Source: CAYPKG01 sp964411275
GTDB taxonomy: Bacteria; Bacillota; Clostridia; Christensenellales; CAG-138
Length of the DNA: 44,528 nucleotides
Direction: 5' to 3'
Assembly: GCA_964411275.1 (NCBI GenBank)
Contig: CAYPKG010000016.1
Span: 1 to 44,528, forward strand
Made by a program: the position numbers and the translations under genes. This document shows positions 1 to 12,232 of this stretch, piece after piece. The notes below the pieces were generated by a model, which did no database searches, was not told the origin of the DNA, and worked only from the letters and a program-made list of their open reading frames with translations. The stretch's first letter is position 1. Each line of letters starts with the position of its first letter.

Positions 1-53
1 ATCGTTCCTACGTTTACGTGCGGTTTCGTCCGCTCGAATTTTGCCTTTGCCAT
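1..53 (-). CDS. tuf: Elongation factor Tu, N-terminal fragment (gene runs off the window)
   Basis: The complement of 53..1 reads ATG GCA AAG GCA AAA TTC and translates to MAKAKFERTKPHVNVGT, the characteristic N-terminus of EF-Tu, which delivers aminoacyl-tRNA to the ribosome. Only 17 complete codons are present; the rest lies beyond position 1. A GGAGGA ribosome binding site sits seven bases upstream of the ATG. It follows the fusA stop by 48 nt, the usual last position of the str operon (rpsL-rpsG-fusA-tuf). The identification rests on the short N-terminus plus synteny, which together are convincing. Confidence 0.93.
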   Translation of the reverse strand, partial: MAKAKFERTKPHVNVGT

Positions 54-101
54 TATGAATTCCTCCGTCGATATCTTGTTGTTAATACAGGCGCTGCCTG
101 G

Positions 102-2174
102 TTATTTTATTCTGCCGATTATTTTGTCCGCCACGTTATGAGGCACTTCCTCATAGTGGTCAAACTGCATCGTGAACGTGCCGCGTCCCTGGGTTCTGGA
201 CCTCAGGTCGGTGGCGTATCCAAACATCTCGGACAGCGGGCACATGGCGTGCACGGCCTGGCCGTTGCCACGGGCTTCCATTCCTTCCACGCGGCCGCGC
301 CGCCCGTTCAGGTTGCCGATGACGTCGCCCATGTAATCCTCGGGCATGATGACCTCCACCTTCATCACCGGCTCCAGAAGAACCGAACCGGCCTTGGCCA
401 TCGCCTCTTTGAGCGCGAGAGAGCCTGCGATCTTGAACGCCATCTCCGAGGAGTCCACATCGTGGTAAGATCCGTCCACCAGCGTCGCCCGGAAATCCAC
501 CACCTCGTAGCCTCCCAGCGCGCCCGAACGGGACGCTTCCTGGATGCCCTTGTCGATGGCGGGAATGTATTCCTTGGGAACCACGCCGCCCACGATCTTA
601 TCCTCGAACATATAGCCTTCACCCGGCTTCTGGGGCGCGAATTCCACCACGCAGTGGCCATACTGGCCGTGACCGCCGGTCTGCCGGACATAGCGTCCCT
701 CCACCTTGACGGTTTTCGTGATTGTCTCCCGGTAGGCAACCTGGGGCTTGCCCACGGCGGCCTCCACACGGAACTCCCGAATGAGGCGGTCTACGATGAC
801 TTCCAGATGCAGCTCGCCCATGCCGGCGATGATGGTCTGGCCCGTTTCCTCGTCGGTGTAGGTCTTGAATGTGGGGTCTTCCTCCGCCAGCTTTACCAGC
901 GCCATGGTCATCTTATCCTGCCCGGCCTTTGTCTTGGGCTCGATTGCCACCTTGATGACGGGATCCGGGAACTCCATGGACTCCAGCAGCAGCGGATGCT
1001 GCTCGTCGCACAGCGTGTCGCCGGTGGTGGTGTCCTTCAGGCCTACTATTGCGGCGATATCGCCTGCGTATACCTCGTCCACCTCGGTACGGGCGCTGGC
1101 ATGCATCAAAAGGATCCGGCCCACCCGCTCCCGGCGGCCCTTGGTTGCGTTATACACATAGCTTCCGCTTTTGAGCGTACCGCTGTAAACCCTGAAAAAC
1201 GCCAATCTGCCTACAAAGGGATCGGACACGATCTTAAACGCCAACGCCGAAAAGCTGGCGTCGTCGCTGGGTTTGGTGATGATCTCGCCCCCGTTATTGG
1301 CATGGGTGCCATGGGCCGCAGGAACATCCAGCGGGGAGGGCATGTAGTCCACGATGGCGTCCAGCAGCAGCTGTACGCCCTTATTCCGGTACGAAGTGCC
1401 ACAGCAAACCGGTACCACGTTGTTGGCGATACAGGCGGCGCGCAGGCAGGCTTTGATCTCTTCCTGCGTGAAATCCTCGCCGGAAAGATATTTTTCCAGC
1501 AAGCCTTCGTCCTCTTCCGCCACGGCCTCCACCAGGTTCGCCCGGTATTCCTGGGCTTTTTCCAGAAGATCGAATGGAATTTCCTCTTCGCGCACATCCT
1601 TGCCCGCGTCATCATAATACACTTCGGCTTTCATCTTCACAAGGTCGATGATCCCGCGGAATTCCCCCTCGCTGCCGATGGGCAGCTGAATGGGAACCGC
1701 GTTTGCGCCAAGGCGGTCATGCATCATGTTTACCACGTTATTGAAGTCCGCGCCGGTAATGTCCATCTTGTTCACATACGCCAGCCGGGGTACGCTATAC
1801 TTCGTGGCCTGCCGCCATACGGTCTCGCTCTGGGGCTCTACGCCGCCTTTGGCGCAGAACACCGCAACCGCGCCATCGAGGACACGCAGCGAACGCTCCA
1901 CCTCTACGGTAAAGTCTACGTGACCCGGCGTATCGATGATGTTGATGCGATGATCCCGCCAATACGCGGTGGTCGCGGCGGACGCAATGGTAATTCCGCG
2001 CTCCTGCTCCTGCACCATAAAGTCCATGGTGGCTGCGCCTTCGTGTGTCTCGCCAACCTTATGGATCTTGCCCGTGTAGAACAATATACGCTCGGTCGTG
2101 GTGGTTTTACCAGCATCAATATGCGCCATGATGCCTATATTTCTGGTCTTATCCAATGTTGTCTGTCTAGGCAT
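102..2174 (-). CDS. fusA: Elongation factor G
   Basis: A 690-residue translational GTPase that drives ribosomal translocation and, with ribosome recycling factor, subunit splitting. The G1 loop AHIDAGKT is at residues 17-24, the switch I element RGITI near 60, G3 DTPGH near 81-85 and G4 NKMD near 135. The length is normal for EF-G and the C-terminal domains are complete. The ATG is preceded by AAAGGAGAG at a suitable distance. It lies in the str operon between rpsG and tuf. The 195-nt spacer from rpsG is longer than usual and holds a strong hairpin (2292-2323). No sign of damage. Confidence 0.98.
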   Translation of the reverse strand: MPRQTTLDKTRNIGIMAHIDAGKTTTTERILFYTGKIHKVGETHEGAATMDFMVQEQERGITIASAATTAYWRDHRINIIDTPGHVDFTVEVERSLRVLDGAVAVFCAKGGVEPQSETVWRQATKYSVPRLAYVNKMDITGADFNNVVNMMHDRLGANAVPIQLPIGSEGEFRGIIDLVKMKAEVYYDDAGKDVREEEIPFDLLEKAQEYRANLVEAVAEEDEGLLEKYLSGEDFTQEEIKACLRAACIANNVVPVCCGTSYRNKGVQLLLDAIVDYMPSPLDVPAAHGTHANNGGEIITKPSDDASFSALAFKIVSDPFVGRLAFFRVYSGTLKSGSYVYNATKGRRERVGRILLMHASARTEVDEVYAGDIAAIVGLKDTTTGDTLCDEQHPLLLESMEFPDPVIKVAIEPKTKAGQDKMTMALVKLAEEDPTFKTYTDEETGQTIIAGMGELHLEVIVDRLIREFRVEAAVGKPQVAYRETITKTVKVEGRYVRQTGGHGQYGHCVVEFAPQKPGEGYMFEDKIVGGVVPKEYIPAIDKGIQEASRSGALGGYEVVDFRATLVDGSYHDVDSSEMAFKIAGSLALKEAMAKAGSVLLEPVMKVEVIMPEDYMGDVIGNLNGRRGRVEGMEARGNGQAVHAMCPLSEMFGYATDLRSRTQGRGTFTMQFDHYEEVPHNVADKIIGRIK

Positions 2175-2291
2175 GGTCTCTCTCCTTTCCCGAAAAGATG
2201 GAACAATCTTTATTGGGATTAAAATTTTCAGCTTTCAATATTATTACCATACAATCCTGCGGCATTCCCCGAAACATGCATTTCGCGAATA

Positions 2292-2323
2292 CGCGCGGAT
2301 ACAGCATCTGCTATATCCGCGCG
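2292..2323. other. Strong hairpin in the rpsG-fusA spacer
   Basis: The arms CGCGCGGATA (2292-2301) and TATCCGCGCG (2314-2323) are perfectly complementary over 10 bp, and the loop can pair further (AGC with GCT). A second GC-rich inverted repeat (GCAGGCCC with GGGCCCTGC) lies at 2339-2358. Neither is followed by a T-run in the minus-strand transcript, so a simple terminator is unlikely. It could be a processing or stability element separating rpsL-rpsG from fusA-tuf mRNA. That role is inferred. Confidence 0.5.
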
Positions 2324-2369
2324 CGCTATGCGGGGCAGCGCAGGCCCAAAGGGCCCTGCGGCCGCTTTT

Positions 2370-2840
2370 TTACCAGCGATAATGGGCGAAAGCTTTGTTG
2401 GCCTCGGCCATTTTGTGGGTGTCTTCCTTCTTCTTGAAGGCGGAGCCGGCCTGGTTCGCCGCATCCATGATCTCGCCGGCCAGACGCAGCATCATGGTCC
2501 GCTCCCCGCGCCTGCGGGCGAAGCTGACAAGCCAGCGAAGGCCAAGGGTCTGACGGCGGTCAGCGCGAACTTCGATGGGCACCTGGTAGGTAGCGCCGCC
2601 AACACGGCGGGCCTTGACCTCCAGCACGGGCATGATGTTGCCCATTGCCTGCTCAAAAACCTCCAAAGGCTCGCGCCCGGTCTTTTCCCGGATGATATCA
2701 AACGCGCCATAGCATGCCTTCTGGGCGGTGCCGCGCTTGCCGTCGAGCATGACCTGATTGATGAGCTTTGTCACCACGACGCTGTTGTAAATAGGATCGG
2801 CCAGCACTTCCCGCTTGGGGATAAATCCACGTCTCGACAT
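2370..2840 (-). CDS. rpsG: 30S ribosomal protein S7
   Basis: 156 residues, the standard length for S7, which nucleates assembly of the 3' major domain of 16S rRNA and contributes to the head near the E site. The start MSRRGFIPKRE and the internal GKRGTAQ, YQVPIEVR and RRGERTM segments are highly typical. It begins 14 nt downstream of the rpsL stop, so the two are co-transcribed and probably translationally coupled. GGGGG before the ATG serves as ribosome binding site. Confidence 0.98.
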   Translation of the reverse strand: MSRRGFIPKREVLADPIYNSVVVTKLINQVMLDGKRGTAQKACYGAFDIIREKTGREPLEVFEQAMGNIMPVLEVKARRVGGATYQVPIEVRADRRQTLGLRWLVSFARRRGERTMMLRLAGEIMDAANQAGSAFKKKEDTHKMAEANKAFAHYRW

Positions 2841-2854
2841 AGTTGTTTACCCCC

Positions 2855-3229
<375 letters not shown>

Positions 3230-3392
3230 AGTGTGTTTCCTTTCTCAAATCTAAGTCAAATTCTATTGGGGACGGCGGCGCGCTTCCAGCAAAAAAGCTG
3301 CTGCTGCCGTCAGGCAACGTTCGCGGCCGGGTTAAACTGCCGCATCTATTTATGAAGAAGCTCCCTGCAACCCCTTGAAGGGAGATTTTCTC

Positions 3393-3635
3393 TTATTCCT
3401 TTGCAGGAACGCCGGCGCAGGCCGCGCCCACATCAATCCCGCAACTCGTGCCCAATTCCTGCATCGTAGGTACGGGCCGCACCTCAATGCCATGTTCGTA
3501 ACAGGCGGTTTTGATCTTGTGAGCGAGAAACGCGTCCACGTCCTCCGCCAGATACACGCACCTGAGTGTTTCTGCCACGACAGCCTTGAGTACTTGTTTT
3601 GTACCCACTATGGCAGCGCCGTTGATGTCCTCCAT
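3393..3635 (-). CDS. rplGB: L7Ae-family RNA-binding protein (YbxF-like)
   Basis: 80 residues. The order rpoC, L7Ae-like, rpsL matches ybxF in Bacillus and its relatives. The family binds kink-turn RNA and associates with the ribosome. Family features include GTKQVLKAV near the start, VYLAEDVD and a C-terminal CGIDVGAACAG segment. GGAGGA lies six bases before the ATG. The 163-nt spacer to rpsL contains small inverted repeats (for example CTCCC with GGGAG just after the stop) but no clear terminator, so read-through into rpsL is expected. The function in translation is known only at family level. Confidence 0.88.
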   Translation of the reverse strand: MEDINGAAIVGTKQVLKAVVAETLRCVYLAEDVDAFLAHKIKTACYEHGIEVRPVPTMQELGTSCGIDVGAACAGVPAKE

Positions 3636-3681
3636 TGCTTCCTCCTTCTTATATGGGGAACTACAAGCGCATGATACGCCT

Positions 3682-3798
3682 TAGCCTAAGCAATGTAATG
3701 AATGGCAGGCCGCAACTGTGTCATCGCCTTTTCGTAGCGCCGCTACTGCGATGAAAACAATGCAATCCGCCAAATACTTCCATTTCTAGCGGGTTCGG
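3682..3798. repeat. Copy A of a dispersed palindromic intergenic repeat
   Basis: This spacer between the cysteine-rich protein and the L7Ae gene carries two blocks shared with the element at 30484-30550. Positions 3682-3699 match 30486-30503 at 17 of 18 bases (core TAGCCTAAGCAAT). The complement of 3762-3798 matches 30504-30540 at 30 of 37 bases without gaps (CCGAACCCGC, AAATGG, ATTTGGCG and ATTGC conserved). Between the blocks is a nested hairpin (TCATCGC with GCGATGA enclosing GTAGC with GCTAC, about 3721-3755). It resembles an internally rearranged, non-coding MITE-like element. Confidence 0.7.
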
Positions 3799-3841
3799 GC
3801 CAAGCGCAACATGCGTATTTTAACATCCACTTCTTAGAATG

Positions 3842-4618
3842 TCAAACGGTTTTTGGTGTTTCGGGAGGGGCCGGGGCGTCAAACGCCACCGCGTCCGCCA
3901 ATGTTCCGGTGCCCACGCCGGCTTTGAGCCGCTTGTTGAGAAACACCGGCGACACCCGCCCCCTCTTTTTCGCGTTGAGGGGAAACCACCCTTTTTCGGT
4001 CATCTTCCTTAGGGTGTCAAGCTCCATCATGTCGAATGTCATATTCGGCGCATTTCGCTTTACGATGCCCTTTGCGATGAGCCGGCCAGCCAGCATCGCC
4101 ATCACCACCACCACGGCAAACACCAGAAGCGGCAGGGCCATGCTTATGCGCTTTAGCGGCCCGTTCACCACATCAAGGCTTACCAGCAGCAGCGCGAGAA
4201 ACCCCACGGCCACCGGCAACACAACAGGCAGATATTCCACCAGGCGCAGCCGCTTGCGGCAATCGTCACAGCAGGCCGCCTGCACCGGCAGCAGCGAGCC
4301 TACATTGGTCCTTGTCTTCATCCCGATGGCATTGCGCTTGGTGCGCACAGGCTCAATATGAGCCATGTCCACCATGGCATAGCAGCTGCGTTTCTTTTTG
4401 TTGGGGCCCTTGCACAGCTGGCATTCCTTAGCCTCAAACAGCGCGGTAATGCCCCCTTCCGGCAACAGTCCTTCCAGCACGTCCAAATCCTCCATGACCC
4501 GGTCGCATTCCTCCTGCTTGCCGGAAAACGCGCACTCCCCGCAGGAAGGCATGTTGAGCATATCGCAATACCGGGTATGGTACAGCTTGCAATTGCTGTT
4601 GTCCACGATCCTTGCCAT
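3842..4618 (-). CDS. Cysteine-rich two-helix membrane protein, unknown function
   Basis: 258 residues. I do not recognise the family. The N-terminal 125 residues hold about eleven cysteines in zinc-ribbon-like spacing (C26-x2-C29, C66-x2-C69, then C116, C117 and C120). Two hydrophobic segments follow at about 128-148 and 158-182, then a basic cytoplasmic-type tail ending in a Pro-rich stretch. It sits between rpoC (50 nt upstream) and the L7Ae gene, where most Bacillota have nothing or only a short spacer. GGGAGG precedes the ATG. It may be carried along in the transcription unit; a metal-binding or redox role is only inferred from the cysteines. Confidence 0.8.
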   Translation of the reverse strand: MARIVDNSNCKLYHTRYCDMLNMPSCGECAFSGKQEECDRVMEDLDVLEGLLPEGGITALFEAKECQLCKGPNKKKRSCYAMVDMAHIEPVRTKRNAIGMKTRTNVGSLLPVQAACCDDCRKRLRLVEYLPVVLPVAVGFLALLLVSLDVVNGPLKRISMALPLLVFAVVVVMAMLAGRLIAKGIVKRNAPNMTFDMMELDTLRKMTEKGWFPLNAKKRGRVSPVFLNKRLKAGVGTGTLADAVAFDAPAPPETPKTV

Positions 4619-4668
4619 AAAACCTCCCTTTTCCCTTGCCGCGTCCTGGCTTTGATGATGGCCGGGCG

Positions 4669-7600
4669 CTATACCTCAGGCCGCGCCTCCTGCACTTCCA
4701 CGTTCCGGTACCGCTTGAGTCCGATGCCGGCGGGGATGAGCTTGCCGATGATGACGTTTTCCTTCAGGCCCACCAGCGGGTCGATCTTGCCCTTGATGGC
4801 GGCCTCGGTGAGCACCCGGGTGGTTTCCTGGAAGGAAGCGGCCGACAGGAACGAGTCCGTGGCCAGGGATGCCTTTGTAATGCCCAGAAGCTTGCGCTTT
4901 GCCACGGCAGGCTGCCCGCCGTTTACGATGATGTTCTCGTTCTCCAGCTCGAAGCGGAAGATATCAACGAGTTCGCCCGGCAGCATATCCGTGTCGCCCG
5001 CGTCCTCGATCTGCACCTTTCTAAGCATCTGGCGGATGATAACCTCGATATGCTTATCCGAGATCTCAACGCCCTGGAGCCGGTACACGCTTTGCACTTC
5101 CTTGAGCATATATGCCTGCACGCCCTTGACGCCCTTGATTTTCAGAATGTCATGGGGGTTGATGGAGCCTTCCGTCAGCTCCTCACCGGCCTCGACCACG
5201 TCCCCGTCATGCACCTTGAGCTTGGAGCCGAAGGGGATCAGATAGCTTTCGGTCTCGCCATCGTCGTTGGAGACCACGGCCTCGCGCTTTTTCTTGTTGT
5301 CCATGATCTTCACGGTACCGTTGATTTCGGAGATGACAGCAAGGCCCTTGGGCTTTCTCGCCTCAAACAGCTCCTCCACACGGGGAAGACCCTGGGTGAT
5401 ATCGTCGCCGGCGACGCCGCCGGTATGGAACGTACGCATTGTGAGCTGTGTGCCCGGCTCGCCGATGGCCTGGGCGGCGATGATACCCACCGCTTCCCCG
5501 ATGTTCACGTCGGTGCCCGTGGCCAGGTTCGTGCCATAGCATTTGGCGCACACGCCATGCTCGGACCGGCAGGTGAACACCGTGCGGCACATCACAGCGG
5601 TAATGCCGGCCTTGATGATCGCGTCGCAATCCTCAATGCTCATCAACGTGCCGTTGGGCACCATGACTTCGCCGGTGTCGGGATGGATCACATCCTCCGC
5701 GGTATACCGGCCAAGCAGCCTGGAGTCCAGAGGCTCGATCACCTTATTGCCCTCGGCAATGGCTGATATGAGCATTCCCTTTACCACCTCGCCCCGGGAA
5801 GCAAAGCAATCCTCCTCCCGGATGATCACGTCCTGGGATACGTCCACCAGGCGGCGTGTCAGGTATCCGGAGTCGGCGGTACGCAAGGCCGTATCCGCCA
5901 GGCCCTTACGTGCGCCGTGAGAGGAGACGAAGAACTCCAGAACCGTCAGGCCTTCACGGAAGTTGGCCCGGATGGGCACCTCTATGATCTGGCCGGAGGG
6001 GTCCGCCATCAGTCCGCGCATACCCGCCAGCTGGCGGATCTGGGCGGTAGAACCACGGGCGCCGGAGTTGGCCATCATGTAAATGGGATTGAAGGGATCG
6101 AGGCTCTTCATCAGCGCGTCGGTGACGTCCGCCGTGGCCTTTTCCCACACCTTGATTACCCGTTGCTTCCGCTCGCTGTCGGAGAACAAGCCGTTACGGA
6201 ACAGGTTGTCGACCTTGACGACTTCCTTTTCCGCCTGGGCCAGTATGGCTTTCTTTTCTTCCGGGACGGTGATGTCCTGGAAGCCTACGGTGATGCCGCC
6301 CCTGGTGGAAAACTTAAAGCCCAGGGACTTGATCTGGTCGAGCACCTCAGAGGTCTTGGTGGGGCCATGCTTGCGATAGCAGCGGTCCACGATCACTCCC
6401 AAATCCTTTTTCACCACCAGGTGGTCGATCTCCAGCTTAAACATATCATCCACGGTTTCCCGGGCGACATGGCCAAGGTCCTGAGGAATGGCGTTGTTGA
6501 ATATCAACCGGCCGACAGTGGTTTCCATCACCTTGCGGCGCTTCTCGCCCTGCCACTCCCGCTCGATACGCACTTTGACCCTGGCCTGCAACGCAACCGC
6601 GCCAGTCTGATAGGCCATGATCGCCTCGTTTTCGCTGGAGAATATTTTCCCCTCGCCCAGGGCGCCGGGGCGCTCCATGGTGAGGTAATAGCAGCCGATA
6701 ACCATGTCCTGGGTGGGGCTCACTACCGGCTTGCCGTCCTGGGGCTTTAATATGTTGTTGCTGGCAAGCATCAGGAACCGGGCCTCTGTCTGTGCCTCTA
6801 CGGACAGGGGCACGTGGACGGCCATCTGGTCGCCGTCAAAGTCAGCGTTATACGCGGTGCACACCAGCGGATGCAGCTTGAGGGCACGGCCCTCCACCAG
6901 CACCGGCTCAAAGGCCTGAATGCCCAGGCGGTGCAGGGTCGGCGCGCGGTTTAAGAGCACCGGATGGTCCTTGATGACCCCTTCGAGCACATCCCATACC
7001 TCCGGGCGCACCCGCTCCACCATGCGCTTGGCGCTTTTGATGTTGTGGGCAAGGCCTTCCTCCACCAGCTTTTTCATGACGAAGGGCTTAAACAGCTCCA
7101 GCGCCATTTCCTTGGGCAGGCCGCATTGGAACATCTTGAGATCCGGCCCGACGACGAGCACGGAACGGCCGGAATAGTCCACCCGCTTACCGAGCAGGTT
7201 CTGGCGGAACCGGCCCTGCTTGCCCCGCAACAGGTCGGACAGGGATTTTAACGGACGGTTGCCGGGGCCCGTAACCGGGCGGCCGCGGCGGCCGTTGTCG
7301 ATGAGGGCGTCCACCGCTTCTTGCAGCATCCGCTTCTCGTTGCGCACGATGATATCCGGGGCTTTCAGCTCCAACAGCCTTTTCAAGCGGTTGTTGCGGT
7401 TGATCACCCGGCGGTACAGATCGTTGAGGTCGGAGGTGGCAAACCGGCCGCCGTCCAGCTGCACCATGGGGCGCAGTTCCGGCGGGATCACCGGCACCAC
7501 GTCCAATATGATCCATTCCGGCTTGTTGCCGGATTTCAAAAACGCTTCCACAACCTCAAGGCGCTTGATGGCGTTGGCCCGCTTCTGCCCGGAGCTGTCC

Positions 7601-8190
7601 GCGATTTCTTTTCTGAGTTCCTTATTGAGCTTCGGCAAATCCAGCTGCTTTAGCAGCTCTTTGATGGCCTCCGCGCCCATGCCGGCCTTGAACGCCTTCA
7701 CGCCGTACTTGGCCTGGGCCTCCCGATACTCTTTATCCGTCATAAGGCTCTTATGCACAAGCCCCGTGTTGCCCGGGTCAATCACCACAAAGGCAGCAAA
7801 ATACAGCACCTTTTCAAGCACTCTCGGGGACATGTCCAAAAGCATCTTCATCCGGCAGGGAATGCCCTTAAAATACCAGATATGGGACACCGGCGCGGCC
7901 AGTTCGATATGGCCCATGCGCTCGCGCCTTACCTTTGCCCGGGTGACCTCCACGCCGCATTTGTCGCAGATGACGCCCTTATACCGCACCCGCTTGTAGC
8001 GGCCGCAGTGGCACTCCCAGTCCTTTGTGGGCCCAAATATCCGCTCGCAGAACAGGCCGTCTCGTTCCGGTTTTAAGGAGCGGTAGTTGATGGTCTCCGG
8101 CTTTTTTACCTCGCCATGGGACCATTCGAGTATTTTTTCCGGGGACGCCAGCCCAATCTGGATGGCGTCAAAATTGGTTAATTCAAACAA
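4669..8190 (-). CDS. rpoC: DNA-directed RNA polymerase beta' subunit
   Basis: 1173 residues. The catalytic NADFDGDQM is at 448-456, with D450, D452 and D454 binding the active-site magnesium. The N-terminal zinc site uses C60, C62, C75 and C78, and a second cysteine cluster (CRTVFTC, GVCAKC) lies further along. The length fits Clostridia, without the large insertion seen in Proteobacteria. The chosen start is TTG at 8190: MFELTNFDAIQIGLASPE aligns with the expected N-terminus, and AAGGGAGAG lies seven bases upstream. It begins 22 nt after the rpoB stop, so the two subunits are co-expressed. Confidence 0.98.
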   Translation of the reverse strand: MFELTNFDAIQIGLASPEKILEWSHGEVKKPETINYRSLKPERDGLFCERIFGPTKDWECHCGRYKRVRYKGVICDKCGVEVTRAKVRRERMGHIELAAPVSHIWYFKGIPCRMKMLLDMSPRVLEKVLYFAAFVVIDPGNTGLVHKSLMTDKEYREAQAKYGVKAFKAGMGAEAIKELLKQLDLPKLNKELRKEIADSSGQKRANAIKRLEVVEAFLKSGNKPEWIILDVVPVIPPELRPMVQLDGGRFATSDLNDLYRRVINRNNRLKRLLELKAPDIIVRNEKRMLQEAVDALIDNGRRGRPVTGPGNRPLKSLSDLLRGKQGRFRQNLLGKRVDYSGRSVLVVGPDLKMFQCGLPKEMALELFKPFVMKKLVEEGLAHNIKSAKRMVERVRPEVWDVLEGVIKDHPVLLNRAPTLHRLGIQAFEPVLVEGRALKLHPLVCTAYNADFDGDQMAVHVPLSVEAQTEARFLMLASNNILKPQDGKPVVSPTQDMVIGCYYLTMERPGALGEGKIFSSENEAIMAYQTGAVALQARVKVRIEREWQGEKRRKVMETTVGRLIFNNAIPQDLGHVARETVDDMFKLEIDHLVVKKDLGVIVDRCYRKHGPTKTSEVLDQIKSLGFKFSTRGGITVGFQDITVPEEKKAILAQAEKEVVKVDNLFRNGLFSDSERKQRVIKVWEKATADVTDALMKSLDPFNPIYMMANSGARGSTAQIRQLAGMRGLMADPSGQIIEVPIRANFREGLTVLEFFVSSHGARKGLADTALRTADSGYLTRRLVDVSQDVIIREEDCFASRGEVVKGMLISAIAEGNKVIEPLDSRLLGRYTAEDVIHPDTGEVMVPNGTLMSIEDCDAIIKAGITAVMCRTVFTCRSEHGVCAKCYGTNLATGTDVNIGEAVGIIAAQAIGEPGTQLTMRTFHTGGVAGDDITQGLPRVEELFEARKPKGLAVISEINGTVKIMDNKKKREAVVSNDDGETESYLIPFGSKLKVHDGDVVEAGEELTEGSINPHDILKIKGVKGVQAYMLKEVQSVYRLQGVEISDKHIEVIIRQMLRKVQIEDAGDTDMLPGELVDIFRFELENENIIVNGGQPAVAKRKLLGITKASLATDSFLSAASFQETTRVLTEAAIKGKIDPLVGLKENVIIGKLIPAGIGLKRYRNVEVQEARPEV

Positions 8191-8212
8191 CTCTCGTCTC
8201 TCCCTTCACCGC

Positions 8213-11926
<3,714 letters not shown>

Positions 11927-12197
11927 GGCGTTCACTCCTCACCGATGCTCTCGCATCAAATTGTAATCCAAATTTGTATCAACCGGGAACTCGCTGTTTC
12001 CCGTATCCAAGTGGATCCAAACCGTACAAAACCGGCGTCCACCGGAGATTTTGGTAACTATCCAAACAAATGTATCCCGCGCATTCCCTGCGCACAGGCA
12101 TAAAATGAATTATTTCCCAGCAAACTACGTTCCATACCATGGGAATAGCCCGAAAAATGGGCATACGTCCGCACTATCCATACATGTGCAGTTTATA
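11927..12197 (-). other. Long 5' leader of rpoB
   Basis: About 270 nt of non-coding sequence separate the predicted promoter from the rpoB start. Read on the minus strand it contains small inverted repeats (GCCC-loop-GGGC and TTCC-loop-GGAA near 12130-12160) but no strong terminator and no coding potential. I do not recognise a riboswitch. Leaders of this length before rpoB can host attenuation or ribosomal-protein control; nothing here proves it. Confidence 0.45.
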
Positions 12198-12226
12198 ATA
12201 ATATCACTATGCAGGACAAGAGTCAA
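12198..12226 (-). promoter_or_regulatory. Predicted SigA promoter for rpoBC
   Basis: On the minus strand, -35 TTGACT (12226-12221) and -10 TATTAT (12203-12198) are 17 bp apart. It lies just beyond the stop codon of the PIN-TRAM gene and faces rpoB. With rplJL absent, this is probably the main promoter of the rpoB-rpoC-to-tuf block. Confidence 0.72.
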
Positions 12227-12232
12227 GGTTAT

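Noticed and set aside
18..2222. 734-codon open frame on the plus strand over fusA
   Set aside because: It is the antisense shadow of EF-G, whose frame has all family motifs, a ribosome binding site and conserved synteny.
3230..3392. Possible terminator between the L7Ae-like gene and rpsL
   Set aside because: The inverted repeats there are short and no stem is followed by a T-run on the minus strand.
11933..11935. GTG as the rpoB start
   Set aside because: It overlaps the GAGGAG ribosome binding site; the ATG nine bases later has correct spacing.
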